64,000 nucleotides of DNA, from assembly GCF_900108475.1 (NCBI RefSeq), contig NZ_FNWO01000003.1, positions 62,001 through 126,000 of the forward strand. Reading direction: 5' to 3'. The translations under genes were made by a program, and so were the position numbers. The DNA is from Magnetospirillum fulvum. Lineage in GTDB: Bacteria > Pseudomonadota > Alphaproteobacteria > Rhodospirillales > Magnetospirillaceae. A model generated the notes under the pieces. It was not told the DNA's origin and made no database searches. It saw only the letters and a program-made list of their open reading frames with translations. Positions within the stretch are counted from its first letter, which is position 1; each line of letters starts with the position of its first letter. Shown piece by piece: positions 1 through 9,219 of this stretch.

Positions 1-847
1 GAACGCCTACGGCGACACTTATGGCGCTCACCGCGAATTCCTGGAATTCGGCGAGTTCGAGTACAAGGAGCTGCGCGCCTACGCCAAGGATCTGGGCATC
101 AGCTTCTTCTCGACCGCCTTTGATTTCAACAGCGCCGATTTCCTGGAAAAGCTGGATATGCCAGCCTACAAGTTGGCCTCAGGCGATCTGACCAACATTC
201 CTTTGATGAAGCACATCGCCAGTTTTGGCAAGCCCATGTTCATCTCAACCGGTGGTGGCAGCATGGAAGACGTGCGCCGCGCCTATGAGGCGATCATGCC
301 CATCAATCGCCACCTGTGCATTTTGCAGTGCAGTGCCGGTTATCCGCCCGAGTACGAAGAGCTGAATCTACGGGTCATCGAGACCTTCCGCGCCGAGTTC
401 CCCGATATAGTCATCGGCTTCTCTTCCCATGATTCCGGTATCGCCATGGCCGTCGCTGGCTACATGCTTGGCGCGCGGGTGGTCGAAAAGCACTTCACTC
501 TCAACCGCGCATGGAAGGGCACGGACCATGCCTTCTCCCTGGAGCGGCCGGGCCTGCAAAAGATGGTCCGCGATTTGAAGCGCACCCGCTTGGCCATGGG
601 CGACGGCATCAAACGCCAATACGAAAGCGAGAAGAAGCCGCTTCAGAAGATGTCGAAGAAGCTGGTTGCCGCTCGCGATCTGGAGGCCGGTCACGTCCTG
701 ACTCGCGCCGACTTCTGCATAAAGTCGCCCAATGACGGTTTGCCGCCCCACATGATGGACGACCTGATTGGTTTGACTCTGGCTAAGCCGTTGAAAGAAG
801 ACGATAACTTCGCCATGGATGTGTTTGCGCAAGCCCCGGTGGGCTGA
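1..847 (+). CDS. neuB: NeuB-type N-acetylneuraminate/ulosonate synthase, 5' end outside window
   Basis: The reading frame is open from base 2, so the start codon lies upstream of the window; 281 C-terminal residues are visible. The NeuB family condenses phosphoenolpyruvate with an N-acyl hexose, or its 6-phosphate, in the cytoplasm to give a nine-carbon 2-keto-3-deoxy acid. The barrel portion shows LASGDLTN, a GFSSHDSG segment and VEKHFTL; the two histidines (visible residues 143 and 164) match the family's metal ligands. A GTDHAFSLE segment follows, and the last 55 or so residues form a SAF (antifreeze-like) domain. It is followed after 12 nt by a KdsC-like phosphatase, which suggests a phosphorylated product as in the Neu5Ac-9-P or Kdn-9-P routes. 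The exact sugar cannot be told from sequence. Confidence 0.9.
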   Translation, partial: NAYGDTYGAHREFLEFGEFEYKELRAYAKDLGISFFSTAFDFNSADFLEKLDMPAYKLASGDLTNIPLMKHIASFGKPMFISTGGGSMEDVRRAYEAIMPINRHLCILQCSAGYPPEYEELNLRVIETFRAEFPDIVIGFSSHDSGIAMAVAGYMLGARVVEKHFTLNRAWKGTDHAFSLERPGLQKMVRDLKRTRLAMGDGIKRQYESEKKPLQKMSKKLVAARDLEAGHVLTRADFCIKSPNDGLPPHMMDDLIGLTLAKPLKEDDNFAMDVFAQAPVG

Positions 848-859
848 GGTTTGCCGCCC

Positions 860-1384
860 ATGTATATTGCGTCGGCCAATCCCTCGCGCGAAGTGATAGG
901 GTCCATCCTAGGCCTCAGGATGGTGCTTTTTGACTTCGATGGCGTGTTCACCGATAATCGTGTCTGGACCTTCGAGGATGGGCGCGAAGCCGTATCCTCC
1001 TCAAGGTTCGACGGAATTGGCCTGCGTCGGCTGGAACGGTCCGGCGTGGTGCCGTTCGTGTTGTCCACCGAGGAAAATCCGGTGGTGTCGGCACGGTGTC
1101 GTAAGCTGCGGATCGCTTGCGTCCAGGGCAGCGCCGATAAGGGGGCCTCACTGGACCGTTTGCTGGAGGAACACGGCCTGACCGAGCGTCAGGTCGGCTT
1201 CCTTGGCAACGACGTTAATGACATTCCCTGCCTGACCCGCGTCGGGTTACCCATGGTGGTCTCCGACGCTCACCCGGATGTCATTTCCTACGCAATGCTG
1301 CGCACCAATACCCCGGGTGGTCACGGTGCCGTGCGCGAGGTTTGCGATTTGATTGCCAAAGTGCGCGAAAGCCACGACATCTAA
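860..1384 (+). CDS. KdsC-like HAD phosphatase (ulosonate-phosphate phosphatase)
   Basis: A 174-residue capless HAD hydrolase. Motif I is FDFDGVFTD (residues 24-32, Asp25 nucleophile and Asp27 acid/base), the motif II region is VLST (67-70), motif III Lys is in SADKG (Lys94), and motif IV is GNDVND (116-121). Size and layout match KdsC and Kdn-9-phosphate phosphatase, which remove the phosphate after a NeuB/KdsA-type condensation. The ATG at 860 is preferred over an in-frame TTG at 851 by start-codon strength. It lies between the NeuB-like synthase and a PtmA-like SDR in one operon. The phosphatase role on the NeuB product is inferred from family and context. Confidence 0.85.
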   Translation: MYIASANPSREVIGSILGLRMVLFDFDGVFTDNRVWTFEDGREAVSSSRFDGIGLRRLERSGVVPFVLSTEENPVVSARCRKLRIACVQGSADKGASLDRLLEEHGLTERQVGFLGNDVNDIPCLTRVGLPMVVSDAHPDVISYAMLRTNTPGGHGAVREVCDLIAKVRESHDI

Positions 1385-1398
1385 GCGAAAGTGACGCC

Positions 1399-2217
1399 AT
1401 GTCCAGGGATGTATTTCAGATCGCCAACCGGGTGGTCGCCGTCACCGGCGGTTTGGGCCAACTGGGCCATCAGTTCGCGGCGGAACTGCATCGACGCGGG
1501 GCCAAGGTCGCCGTCCTGGACATCGACATGTCCGCCGAGCGTATTGCGGCGCGCTATTCGGGTGCCGCGAACGAAGACGGCTGGATGTTCGTCGAGACCG
1601 ATGTTACCAGCAAGGATAGCTTGCGCGCGGCTCTGGCGGCCATCGAGGCCAAGTGGGAAACCCCCTTCGGCCTGGTGAACAACGCCGCCTTGGACTCGCC
1701 GCCCTCTGCCCCGGCCTCCGAGACCGGGCCGTTCGAGGACTACCCGGAAGCCTCCTGGGACAAGGTGATGGAGGTCAACGCCAAGGGCGTCTTCCTGGCT
1801 TGCCAAGTGTTCGGGGGTGCCATGGCTGCGGCTGGCCGTGGCTCCATTGCCAATATCGGCTCCATCTACGGCGTGGTGTCGCCCGATCAGAGCATCTACG
1901 AATTCCGCCGCCGCAATGGCGAGACCTTCTACAAGCCGGTGGCCTATTCCGCTTCGAAATCGGCGCTGTACAACCTTACCCGCTACCTCGCAACCTATTG
2001 GGGGCCGAAGCGCGTTCGGGTCAACATCCTGACTTTCGCCGGGGTGTTCAACAATCAGCCGACCGAGTTCCTGGAGGGGTATCATCGCAAAGTGCCCATG
2101 GGTCGTATGGCGCGCGCTGACGAGTTCAACGGGGCAGTGGTGTTCCTTATGTCGGATGCGTCCTCGTATATGACCGGAGCGGAAATGACGCTTGATGGCG
2201 GTTTCACCGCTTGGTAA
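1399..2217 (+). CDS. PtmA-like short-chain dehydrogenase/reductase
   Basis: A 272-residue classical SDR. The NAD(P)-binding motif TGGLGQLG is at residues 16-23, the NNAA segment is present, the catalytic Ser is near 155 in IGSIYG, and Tyr183/Lys187 form YSASK. The central IYGVVSPDQ segment followed by a long loop and YKPVAYSASK is characteristic of oxidoreductases from flagellin/legionaminic-type loci (PtmA). The ATG at 1399 sits 14 nt after the phosphatase stop; an upstream in-frame start at 1342 would overlap the phosphatase and is less likely. It probably oxidises or reduces a sugar intermediate for the ulosonate made by its neighbours; the substrate is unknown. Confidence 0.8.
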   Translation: MSRDVFQIANRVVAVTGGLGQLGHQFAAELHRRGAKVAVLDIDMSAERIAARYSGAANEDGWMFVETDVTSKDSLRAALAAIEAKWETPFGLVNNAALDSPPSAPASETGPFEDYPEASWDKVMEVNAKGVFLACQVFGGAMAAAGRGSIANIGSIYGVVSPDQSIYEFRRRNGETFYKPVAYSASKSALYNLTRYLATYWGPKRVRVNILTFAGVFNNQPTEFLEGYHRKVPMGRMARADEFNGAVVFLMSDASSYMTGAEMTLDGGFTAW

Positions 2218-2242
2218 TCGATTATTAGAGAGACCGTCCGCC

Positions 2243-3697
2243 ATGCTCGCTTTCCCGAATTTCGCCGCCAATTGGATTGCCGGCCTTCCCGTGGCCGCCC
2301 AGTCGGGCGAATCCTTCCCCAAGTTTTCCCCCCATGACGGGGCGGGGCTGTGCACCGTCGCGCGATCCAATATCGATGACGTGGCGGCGGCGGTCGCTGC
2401 CGCCCGCGCTGCCCAGTTGGGCTGGGCCGCTACTCCCGCAGTGCAGCGCGGCGCCATCCTTCATGCCGTCTGCAATGCCTTGGAGGCCCGTGCTGGGGAC
2501 CTTGCCGCCGTGGTTGCCGCCGAGACCGGCAAAAGCCCGAAGGACGCCCTGGGCGAATGCGGCGGCGCCGTCGCCCTGGGCCGGTTCTATGCCGGCGAGG
2601 GCCAGCGGCTGTACGGGCGCACCACCACTTCGGGCACCCCCAACAAATACGCCATGACGGTGCGCCAGCCCTGTGGCGTCGCCGCCCTTATCATCGCCGC
2701 CAATACGCCCATCGCCAATGTGGCGTGGAAGGTGTTTCCCGCCCTGATCTGCGGCAATGCCGCGGTTCTGAAGGCGGCCGAGGACACGCCGACCACCGCC
2801 CATCTTTTCGCCGAGATCGCCCATGCCGCCGGCCTGCCAGCGGGCGTACTGAACGTCATCCAGGGCCTGGGCCAAGAAGCGGGCCGTCCCCTGGTGGAGC
2901 ATGACGGCATCGACGTTCTGTCCTTCACCGGCTCGACTGCCGTGGGCAAGTGGATCGCCGAGACCGCCGGTCGGCGCCTGCTCAAGGTGTCGCTGGAACT
3001 GGGCGGCAAAAATCCATTCGTGGTGTGCGAGGACGCCGATCTGGACAACGCGGTCAAATGGGCCATGCTGTCGGCATTCTCCAACGCTGGCCAGCGCTGC
3101 GCCGCCGGCTCGCGCCTGATCGTGGTGGACGCCGTCTATGATCGCTTCCGCGATCTGCTGGTGGAACGGACCAAGGCTCTGAAGGTCGGCAATACGGACG
3201 ATTGCGATTTCGGACCCGTCATCAACGAACGTCAGATGACCAACATGCTGACGGTGGTGGAGCGGGCCCGGGCGAGCGGAGCGACCATCCTGACCGGCGG
3301 CCACCGCGTGGGCAACGCGGGCTGCTATGTTGCCCCGACGTTGGTTGAAGGCGCCGCCGCCGACGTGGAAATCTCGACCTGCGAATTGTTCGGCCCCATC
3401 GCCACTCTGCACCGGGTCAAGGGCTATGCCGAGGCGCTGGAATTGACCAATCGGTCGGATTACGGCCTGACCGCGTGTATCCATACCCGCTCGTTCGACC
3501 GCGCCACCCATTTCGTTCACGCGGTCCATTCCGGCGTGGCGGTGGTCAACGCCGGTACCTACGGGTCCGAGCCGCATATGCCGTTCGGTGGCGTCAAGCA
3601 ATCGGGCAATGGCTCGCGCGAGCCGGGCACCGAGGCGTTGGACATCTATACCGAGTTGAAGGATATTTATCTCAACGTCGATCCCCGGGGGGTGTGA
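2243..3697 (+). CDS. NAD(P)-dependent aldehyde dehydrogenase
   Basis: A 484-residue ALDH superfamily enzyme of normal length. SLELGGKNP carries the general base Glu252, and NAGQRCAAGSR carries the catalytic Cys286. SFTGSTAVGKW is the cofactor-binding turn and the C-terminal PFGGVKQSGNG motif is intact. The ATG at 2243 follows the SDR stop by 25 nt; an in-frame start at 2192 would overlap the SDR. An ALDH is not part of the textbook sialic, pseudaminic or legionaminic pathways, so its presence between the SDR and the CMP-sugar synthetase is notable. It could oxidise a sugar aldehyde to an acid. The family is certain, the substrate unknown. Confidence 0.88.
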   Translation: MLAFPNFAANWIAGLPVAAQSGESFPKFSPHDGAGLCTVARSNIDDVAAAVAAARAAQLGWAATPAVQRGAILHAVCNALEARAGDLAAVVAAETGKSPKDALGECGGAVALGRFYAGEGQRLYGRTTTSGTPNKYAMTVRQPCGVAALIIAANTPIANVAWKVFPALICGNAAVLKAAEDTPTTAHLFAEIAHAAGLPAGVLNVIQGLGQEAGRPLVEHDGIDVLSFTGSTAVGKWIAETAGRRLLKVSLELGGKNPFVVCEDADLDNAVKWAMLSAFSNAGQRCAAGSRLIVVDAVYDRFRDLLVERTKALKVGNTDDCDFGPVINERQMTNMLTVVERARASGATILTGGHRVGNAGCYVAPTLVEGAAADVEISTCELFGPIATLHRVKGYAEALELTNRSDYGLTACIHTRSFDRATHFVHAVHSGVAVVNAGTYGSEPHMPFGGVKQSGNGSREPGTEALDIYTELKDIYLNVDPRGV

Positions 3698-4497
3698 TGG
3701 TGGGGTCTCCCCGCGCTGTGGCACTGATCCCGGCCCGCTCGGGATCGGTCCGCGTCCGCCACAAGAATATCCGCACCCTGAACGGCCATCCGGTCATCGC
3801 CTATTCCATCCGCGCCGCCATTGAGTCCGGCGTGTTCGCGTCGGTGGTGGTGTCCACGGATTCCGAGCTTTATGCCGACATCGCCCGTCACTACGGCGCC
3901 GAGGTTCCGTTCTTGCGACCGGCCGAGTATTGCGGGGCCACCAGTCCCGACATCCAGTTTGTCCGCCACGCGCTGGAAGCCTTGCAAGACGCGGGACAGC
4001 ATTTCGACGCCTTCTCCATCCTGCGGCCGACCAGCCCGTTCCGCCTGCCTGAAACCATCCGCCGCGCCTGGGGCGAATTTTTGGCAGCCGAGGGTGCCGA
4101 CTCGTTGCGCGCGGTGGAAAAATGCGAGCAGCATCCCTGCAAGATGTGGGTGGTGCGCGGCCAGCGCATGCATCCGCTGATTCCGTTCGGGCCAGCGGAA
4201 CAGCCTTGGCACTCCAGCCAGTATCCGTCCTTGCCGGAAATCTATGTGCAGAATGCCAGCCTGGAAATGGCTTGGAGCCGTGTCGCCCTAGCCAATCCGC
4301 CGACCATTGCTGGCCATGTGCTGGTGCCCTTCCTGACCGAGGGTGCCGAAGGGCTCGACATCAACAAGCCGAAGGATTTGTGGGTGGCGGAACAGATGAT
4401 CGCTTCGGGTGAAGCGCGGCTGCCGACAATCACCATTCCTGCGTTTCGCGTGCCCGATGGCCCCGAAGCTCGCGTGATCCATGGAGACATAAACTGA
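3697..4497 (+). CDS. neuA: CMP-nonulosonate-type cytidylyltransferase (NeuA/PseF family)
   Basis: A 266-residue nucleotidyltransferase that activates an ulosonic acid with CTP to the CMP-sugar used by glycosyltransferases. The N-terminal signature IPARSGSVRVRHKN (residues 11-24) is the CTP-binding loop; STDS and LRPTSPFR further on are typical of NeuA/PseF/LegF. The ATG at 3697 overlaps the aldehyde dehydrogenase stop (TGATG), which points to translational coupling; a GTG one codon earlier (3694) is also possible. With the NeuB-type synthase and phosphatase it completes synthesis and activation of a CMP-ulosonate. The C-terminal 30 residues are longer than the catalytic core needs. Confidence 0.87.
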   Translation: MVGSPRAVALIPARSGSVRVRHKNIRTLNGHPVIAYSIRAAIESGVFASVVVSTDSELYADIARHYGAEVPFLRPAEYCGATSPDIQFVRHALEALQDAGQHFDAFSILRPTSPFRLPETIRRAWGEFLAAEGADSLRAVEKCEQHPCKMWVVRGQRMHPLIPFGPAEQPWHSSQYPSLPEIYVQNASLEMAWSRVALANPPTIAGHVLVPFLTEGAEGLDINKPKDLWVAEQMIASGEARLPTITIPAFRVPDGPEARVIHGDIN

Positions 4498-6410
4498 TGG
4501 GCGACCTGATTACCGATGCTGTCGAGGGCACTCTGTACTATGTGCCGCGCAGCGAGATCGCGCGGATCGTCGGCCTGAAGATCGACCCAGTCAAGCGCAC
4601 CGAAGCGTTCGCCACCCTGGCTCGGCTGAACACCCTTTACATGGTCGCCCGTGCCGGCTCGGGCCATCTGGGGGGATCGTTCTCCAGCCTCGACGTGCTC
4701 GCCTGGTTACACCTGGAAGAAATGGACGACAACGACGTCTACTTCTCGTCCAAGGGCCATGACGCCCCCGGTTGGTACGCCACGGTCATCGGCTTGGGCC
4801 GCATTGCCGAGGATAATCTGCATAAGCTGCGCCGCCTTGGCGGCTTGCCCGGCCACCCCGATGTGGGCTTCCCCGGCATCGTCACCAACACCGGCTCGCT
4901 TGGCATGGGCATTTCCAAGGCCAAGGGCATGGTGGTCGCCCGCCGTTTGCAGGGTAAACCGGGCCGCATTTTCGTCACCACCGGCGACGGCGAGTTGCAG
5001 GAAGGCCAGATTTGGGAATCGCTGGGGTCGGCGGCCAACCATCACATGGACGAACTGACCGTCATCGTCGATCACAACAAATTGCAGTCCGACACCTTGG
5101 TGAAGAATGTGTCTGATCTGGGCGATGTGGCGGCCAAGTTCGCGGCGTTCGGCTGGCATGTGGAGCGGATCGACGGCAACGACATGGTCCAGGTGGCCCA
5201 GACCTTCCGCAAGCTACAGACGGTAACCGGAAAGCCCAAGGTCATCATCGCCGATACCATTAAGGGCAAGGGTGTGTCGCTGATGGAGCACACCGCCATG
5301 GAATCGGACGTGGAATATTACCGCTTCCATTCCGGCGCCCCCGATGGCGGAACCTATCGCACCGCCGCTCAGGAACTGATCGCCCGCGTGAACGCTCAAT
5401 TGACCGAAATGGGCGTGCCGCCGGTGGCCTTCGAGACGGTGGAGGCCCCGACCCGCGCCGCTCCCCCCGCCGGGGTTCAGCGTCTGGTCGGCGCCTACTC
5501 CGCGGCTCTGCTCGAGCATGCGGGCAAGTTGCACAATCTTGTCGCCCTTGATGCCGACCTGATCCTGGACACCGGGCTGATCCCGTTCAAGAACGCCTAT
5601 GGCGAGCGGTTCATCGAATGCGGCATTGCCGAACAGGACATGGTCAGCCAGGCGGGCGGCATGGCGCTGAATGGCTTGCTGCCGGTGGTTCACTCCTTCG
5701 CCTGCTTCCTGTCGGCGCGACCCAACGAACAGATTTACAATAACGCCACCGAACGCACCCACATCGTCTATGTGGGGTCGCTGGCCGGCGTCGTGCCCGG
5801 CGGTCCCGGCCATTCCCATCAGGCGGTGCGCGACATCGCCGCCATGAAGGGCTGCCCCGAACTGGCCATGATCGCCCCGTGCACCGAGGCCGAGGTGGCC
5901 ATGGCGGTGCAGTGGGCGTTGACCCGCACCTCGCGCAACGCCTATGTGCGCCTGGAATCGGTGCCGTGGTCGGTGCCGTTCGCGCTTCCCGCCGATTACC
6001 GCCTAGAGTTGGGCAAGGGGTGCGTGCTGACCGAGGGAACTGACGCGGCGCTGTTTGCCTATGGACCGGTGATGCTGTCGCAGGCCCATGCCGCCGCCGC
6101 CCTGCTGAAGGCCCAGGGCATCGGCCTGAAGGTGATCGACCTGCCGTGGCTCAATCGCGTGGACGCCATCTGGCTTGCCGACGTGGTGGCCGACGTCCGG
6201 CGGGTGTTCACCTTGGACAATCACTATATCGAGGGCGGGCAGGGCGAGACCATTCTGGCCGCCATGGCCGAGAACGGCATTGCCATTCCGGCAACTCGTT
6301 TCGGTTTGGAAGATATCCCCTGCTGCGGCACCAATGACGAGGTTCTGGGTGCCCATGGTCTGGATGCGCAGTCGCTGGTGCGACGGATCACTCAGGTGCT
6401 TGGTTTCTGA
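4497..6410 (+). CDS. Transketolase, single-chain, in ulosonate operon
   Basis: A 637-residue thiamine diphosphate enzyme carrying both halves of transketolase in one chain. The TPP/Mg motif begins GDGELQEGQ (residues 163-171) and ends DHNK about 28 residues later. In the C-terminal half IECGIAEQD contains Glu379, the cofactor-activating acid. The ATG overlaps the preceding stop (TGATG). It is a little shorter than housekeeping transketolases (about 660) and has a 35-residue N-terminal extension before the first recognisable helix. Its place inside a sugar operon argues for a dedicated role, such as moving a two-carbon ketol unit to or from a sugar precursor, rather than pentose phosphate metabolism. 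That role is inference. Confidence 0.9.
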   Translation: MGDLITDAVEGTLYYVPRSEIARIVGLKIDPVKRTEAFATLARLNTLYMVARAGSGHLGGSFSSLDVLAWLHLEEMDDNDVYFSSKGHDAPGWYATVIGLGRIAEDNLHKLRRLGGLPGHPDVGFPGIVTNTGSLGMGISKAKGMVVARRLQGKPGRIFVTTGDGELQEGQIWESLGSAANHHMDELTVIVDHNKLQSDTLVKNVSDLGDVAAKFAAFGWHVERIDGNDMVQVAQTFRKLQTVTGKPKVIIADTIKGKGVSLMEHTAMESDVEYYRFHSGAPDGGTYRTAAQELIARVNAQLTEMGVPPVAFETVEAPTRAAPPAGVQRLVGAYSAALLEHAGKLHNLVALDADLILDTGLIPFKNAYGERFIECGIAEQDMVSQAGGMALNGLLPVVHSFACFLSARPNEQIYNNATERTHIVYVGSLAGVVPGGPGHSHQAVRDIAAMKGCPELAMIAPCTEAEVAMAVQWALTRTSRNAYVRLESVPWSVPFALPADYRLELGKGCVLTEGTDAALFAYGPVMLSQAHAAAALLKAQGIGLKVIDLPWLNRVDAIWLADVVADVRRVFTLDNHYIEGGQGETILAAMAENGIAIPATRFGLEDIPCCGTNDEVLGAHGLDAQSLVRRITQVLGF

Positions 6411-8104
6411 TGGCGTTCAATAGGATCAAGGGGCTCTTGAAGGAAGCCAAGTGGTTTCGTCCGCTTCGGTTGGCCAATTTGGAGAGGCGGCTGTCACGCT
6501 CCTTGCCCGATTGGACACGTTTGCTGTCGGCCGCCGATGTGGAGGCACTGCACGGGCCGGTGACCGGCCGCCGGGTGCTTATCGGTACCAGCGTCGGCAT
6601 GCACCTGTCCATCAACACCCTCGACAGCCTTCTGGCCGTCGCCTTGGTCGCGCGCGGTGCGCAGGTCGAGGTGCTGCTGTGCGATGGTGTCTTGCCCGCC
6701 TGTATGGCTTGCGAAAGCAATTGGTTCCAGGGGGGAGTGCGTTTCCTCGAAAGCGGACCTTCAGAGCTGTGCCGCATGTGCCCCACCTATGCCGAGCGCA
6801 TGTACCGTCGGCTTGGCATCCCGGTGCGACGATATTCCGAAAGCCTGGACGATGCTGATCGGCAAGAGGCGGAGGCGCTGTCACGGCAGACGCCCTTTGC
6901 CGAAATCCCCCGGCTGGTGGTTGATGGCATCGCCATCGGCGAGCAGGCAATGGCGGGCACCTTGCGTTTCTTCGCCCGCAGCGATCTGGACGACGAACCC
7001 GAGGGCGAAGCCGTCCTGCGCCGCTATGTGGAATCCGCCTTCCTGACCGCCCGCATGGCCCGGCGCCTGTTGGCCGAGGGCCGCTATGACGTGGCGGTGC
7101 TGCACCACGGCATTTACGTGCCGCAGGGCATTTTGGCCGAATGCGCACGTCAGTCGGGAACCAGGGTGGTCACCTGGAATCCCGCTTATCGCAAGCGGTG
7201 CTTCATCTTCAGCCATGACGACACCTATCATCACACGCTGATGAACGAGCCGGTGGAAATCTGGCGCCACATGCCTTGGTCTGAAGGTCAGGATCAGGGC
7301 ATTAGCGATTATTTGCGCAGCCGCTGGAGCGGCAGCCGCGACTGGATCAATTTCAATGCCGCGCCCGATCAGGACTTCGATGCGATCGCCACGGAATTCG
7401 GCCTTGATCGGCAGCGCCCCATTGTGGCCCTATTTACCAATGTGGCCTGGGATGCCCAGTTGCATTACCCGGCCAATGCCTTTCCCACAATGCTGGACTG
7501 GGTGAAAGACACCATCGCCTATTTCTCCACCCGCCCCGACCTGCAACTAGTGATCCGCATTCACCCCGCCGAAGTCACTGGCGCGTTGCCGTCGCGCCAA
7601 CAACTGATGCCGGAATTGGCCAAGGCGTTTCCCGCGCTGGCGGAAAATATAAAGGTCATCCCGCCCGCAAACCGCGCCAGTTCCCACGCCATCGCCAACC
7701 AAGCCGATGCCGCCCTAATTTATGGCACCAAGATGGGCGTGGAATTGACCAGCATCGGCGTACCGGTCATTGTCGCTGGCGAGGCCTGGATCCGCAACAA
7801 GGGGGTGACCCTGGATGCTTGCAGCCGCGAAGGGTACTTGACCCTGCTAGATAGCCTGCCTTTGGGCGCGCGCATGTCCGCCGATCAGGTTCAGCAAGCG
7901 CGGCGCTATGCTTTCCATTTCTTTTTTCGCCGCATGATACCTATAGAGGCGGTGCGGCCGACCAAGGGGTGGCCGCCCTTCGTCGTGGATGTGCGTAGCC
8001 TTGCCGATCTCGCGCCCGGAGTGTGCCGCGGTCTGGACGTGATTTGCCGGGGGATCCTGGACGGGGACGCGTTTATCGACCCGGCAGAGAGGGACTTCCC
8101 GTGA
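6410..8104 (+). CDS. Caps_synth/KpsS-like surface carbohydrate protein with four-Cys motif (paralogue 1)
   Basis: A 564-residue cytoplasmic protein resembling capsule polysaccharide biosynthesis (Caps_synth) proteins. The C-terminal half has the GT-B-like features TNVAWDAQLHY, RIHPAE (residues 383-388), YGTKMGVELTSIG and GEAWIRNKG. The N-terminal half carries Cys91, Cys98, Cys121 and Cys124 (spacing C-x6-C-x22-C-x2-C), which the paralogue at 9705-11429 keeps exactly, plus one extra Cys101. Such spacing could bind zinc or an iron-sulfur cluster. The start overlaps the transketolase stop (TGATG). It is probably a transferase acting on the polysaccharide built from the CMP-sugar of this operon; the exact reaction is unknown. 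Confidence 0.72.
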   Translation: MAFNRIKGLLKEAKWFRPLRLANLERRLSRSLPDWTRLLSAADVEALHGPVTGRRVLIGTSVGMHLSINTLDSLLAVALVARGAQVEVLLCDGVLPACMACESNWFQGGVRFLESGPSELCRMCPTYAERMYRRLGIPVRRYSESLDDADRQEAEALSRQTPFAEIPRLVVDGIAIGEQAMAGTLRFFARSDLDDEPEGEAVLRRYVESAFLTARMARRLLAEGRYDVAVLHHGIYVPQGILAECARQSGTRVVTWNPAYRKRCFIFSHDDTYHHTLMNEPVEIWRHMPWSEGQDQGISDYLRSRWSGSRDWINFNAAPDQDFDAIATEFGLDRQRPIVALFTNVAWDAQLHYPANAFPTMLDWVKDTIAYFSTRPDLQLVIRIHPAEVTGALPSRQQLMPELAKAFPALAENIKVIPPANRASSHAIANQADAALIYGTKMGVELTSIGVPVIVAGEAWIRNKGVTLDACSREGYLTLLDSLPLGARMSADQVQQARRYAFHFFFRRMIPIEAVRPTKGWPPFVVDVRSLADLAPGVCRGLDVICRGILDGDAFIDPAERDFP

Positions 8105-9219
8105 CGGACCTCAATCTTTTACTGTGGCATTGGGGGCGGCGCGGCGGCGGTCCGAAAATCACGCTGGAATTGGCCCGCGCTCTGTCAGCCCTCCCCAATG
8201 TGAACGTCCATCTGTCCCTCTCGCGCCAATCCGAAGCCTATGAGGAAACGATGGCGCTGGGCTTGCCGGGCTTCCACGTGGACACCTATACGGACGTGCC
8301 GTCGGCTTTGGGTGCCATGTTTCGTCTGCCCGCCATCCGCTCGGCATTCGCCCACTATCTTCGCGACCACCGCATCGACATAGTGGACTGCACGATGTCG
8401 CATTTATGGAATCCGCTGTTCCTGCCGCTGATGCGACGCATTCGGATTCCCTATGTGTTGACGCTGCACGATGCCATTCCCCATCCCGGAGAAGGCTATG
8501 GGGTGCGCGGGGCCATGATCCGCCACGAGGTTCTGCGGGCCGATCACCTGATTACGCTGTCCGAGCATGTGAAGAGCCAAGCCATCCGAGACCTGTCCTA
8601 TCCGGCGGACCGCATCGACGTCATTCCCCATGGCGTCTTCAGTTGGGGCGAAGCCAAGCCCCGGTCTTTTCCCCGCGACCGCCCGTTCCGTCTGCTCTTC
8701 TTTGGGCGCATTCACCCTTATAAGGGCCTCGACCTTCTCCTCGACGCTTACAAGCAGATGAGGGCGAAAGGATTCCCGGTGGAACTCTTGGTCGCTGGCC
8801 CCGGCGACATTTCTCCATACGCCGAAGGTCTTGCCACCGAGGGCGTGCAGGTGGACAACCGGTGGATTCCTGTGGAAGAGATTGAGGGGATTCTGCGATC
8901 CGGTGATCTGATGGTTCTGCCCTACGTGGAAGCGAGCCAATCGGGTGTTGCTGCCACCGCCTGCGGTGCGGCATTGCCGGTTGTGGCGACGCCCGTGGGC
9001 GGCTTGAGCGAACAGGTGCAGGACAAACGGACGGGCCTCCTGGCCGCAGCCCCTCCGGCCTCAGCCTTGGTCGATGCCATAACCATTTTTCTGCAGGACC
9101 CGTCTTTCTACGAATCCTGTTCGCGCATGGCGCTTGAATACGCTGCCACGGACCTTGCGTGGCCAGTGATCGCGTCCAAAACCCTTGAGGTCGTGTCGGG
9201 GCTTGTTGAGAAAAACTGA
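8101..9219 (+). CDS. GT4 family glycosyltransferase
   Basis: A 372-residue GT-B enzyme of the GT4 (Glycos_transf_1) family, transferring a sugar from a nucleotide donor with retention. The N-terminal half has GGGPKITLELARAL and TLHDAIPHPGEG; the C-terminal half has FFGRIHPYKGLDLLLDA and the donor-binding region ending in a GGLSEQV loop. The residue before the usual E-x7-E motif reads PYVEASQSGVAATA, with one glutamate of the pair visible. The GTG at 8101 overlaps the previous stop (GTGA), so it is the last gene of the run of overlapping genes that starts with neuB. The acceptor is unknown. Confidence 0.85.
   Translation: MTDLNLLLWHWGRRGGGPKITLELARALSALPNVNVHLSLSRQSEAYEETMALGLPGFHVDTYTDVPSALGAMFRLPAIRSAFAHYLRDHRIDIVDCTMSHLWNPLFLPLMRRIRIPYVLTLHDAIPHPGEGYGVRGAMIRHEVLRADHLITLSEHVKSQAIRDLSYPADRIDVIPHGVFSWGEAKPRSFPRDRPFRLLFFGRIHPYKGLDLLLDAYKQMRAKGFPVELLVAGPGDISPYAEGLATEGVQVDNRWIPVEEIEGILRSGDLMVLPYVEASQSGVAATACGAALPVVATPVGGLSEQVQDKRTGLLAAAPPASALVDAITIFLQDPSFYESCSRMALEYAATDLAWPVIASKTLEVVSGLVEKN

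Noticed and set aside
2225-3724. Long open frame (about 499 codons) on the minus strand opposite the aldehyde dehydrogenase
   Set aside because: It is antisense to a gene with full ALDH motifs, and its translation is His/Gly/Gln-rich with no recognisable motif, as expected for a GC-rich shadow frame.
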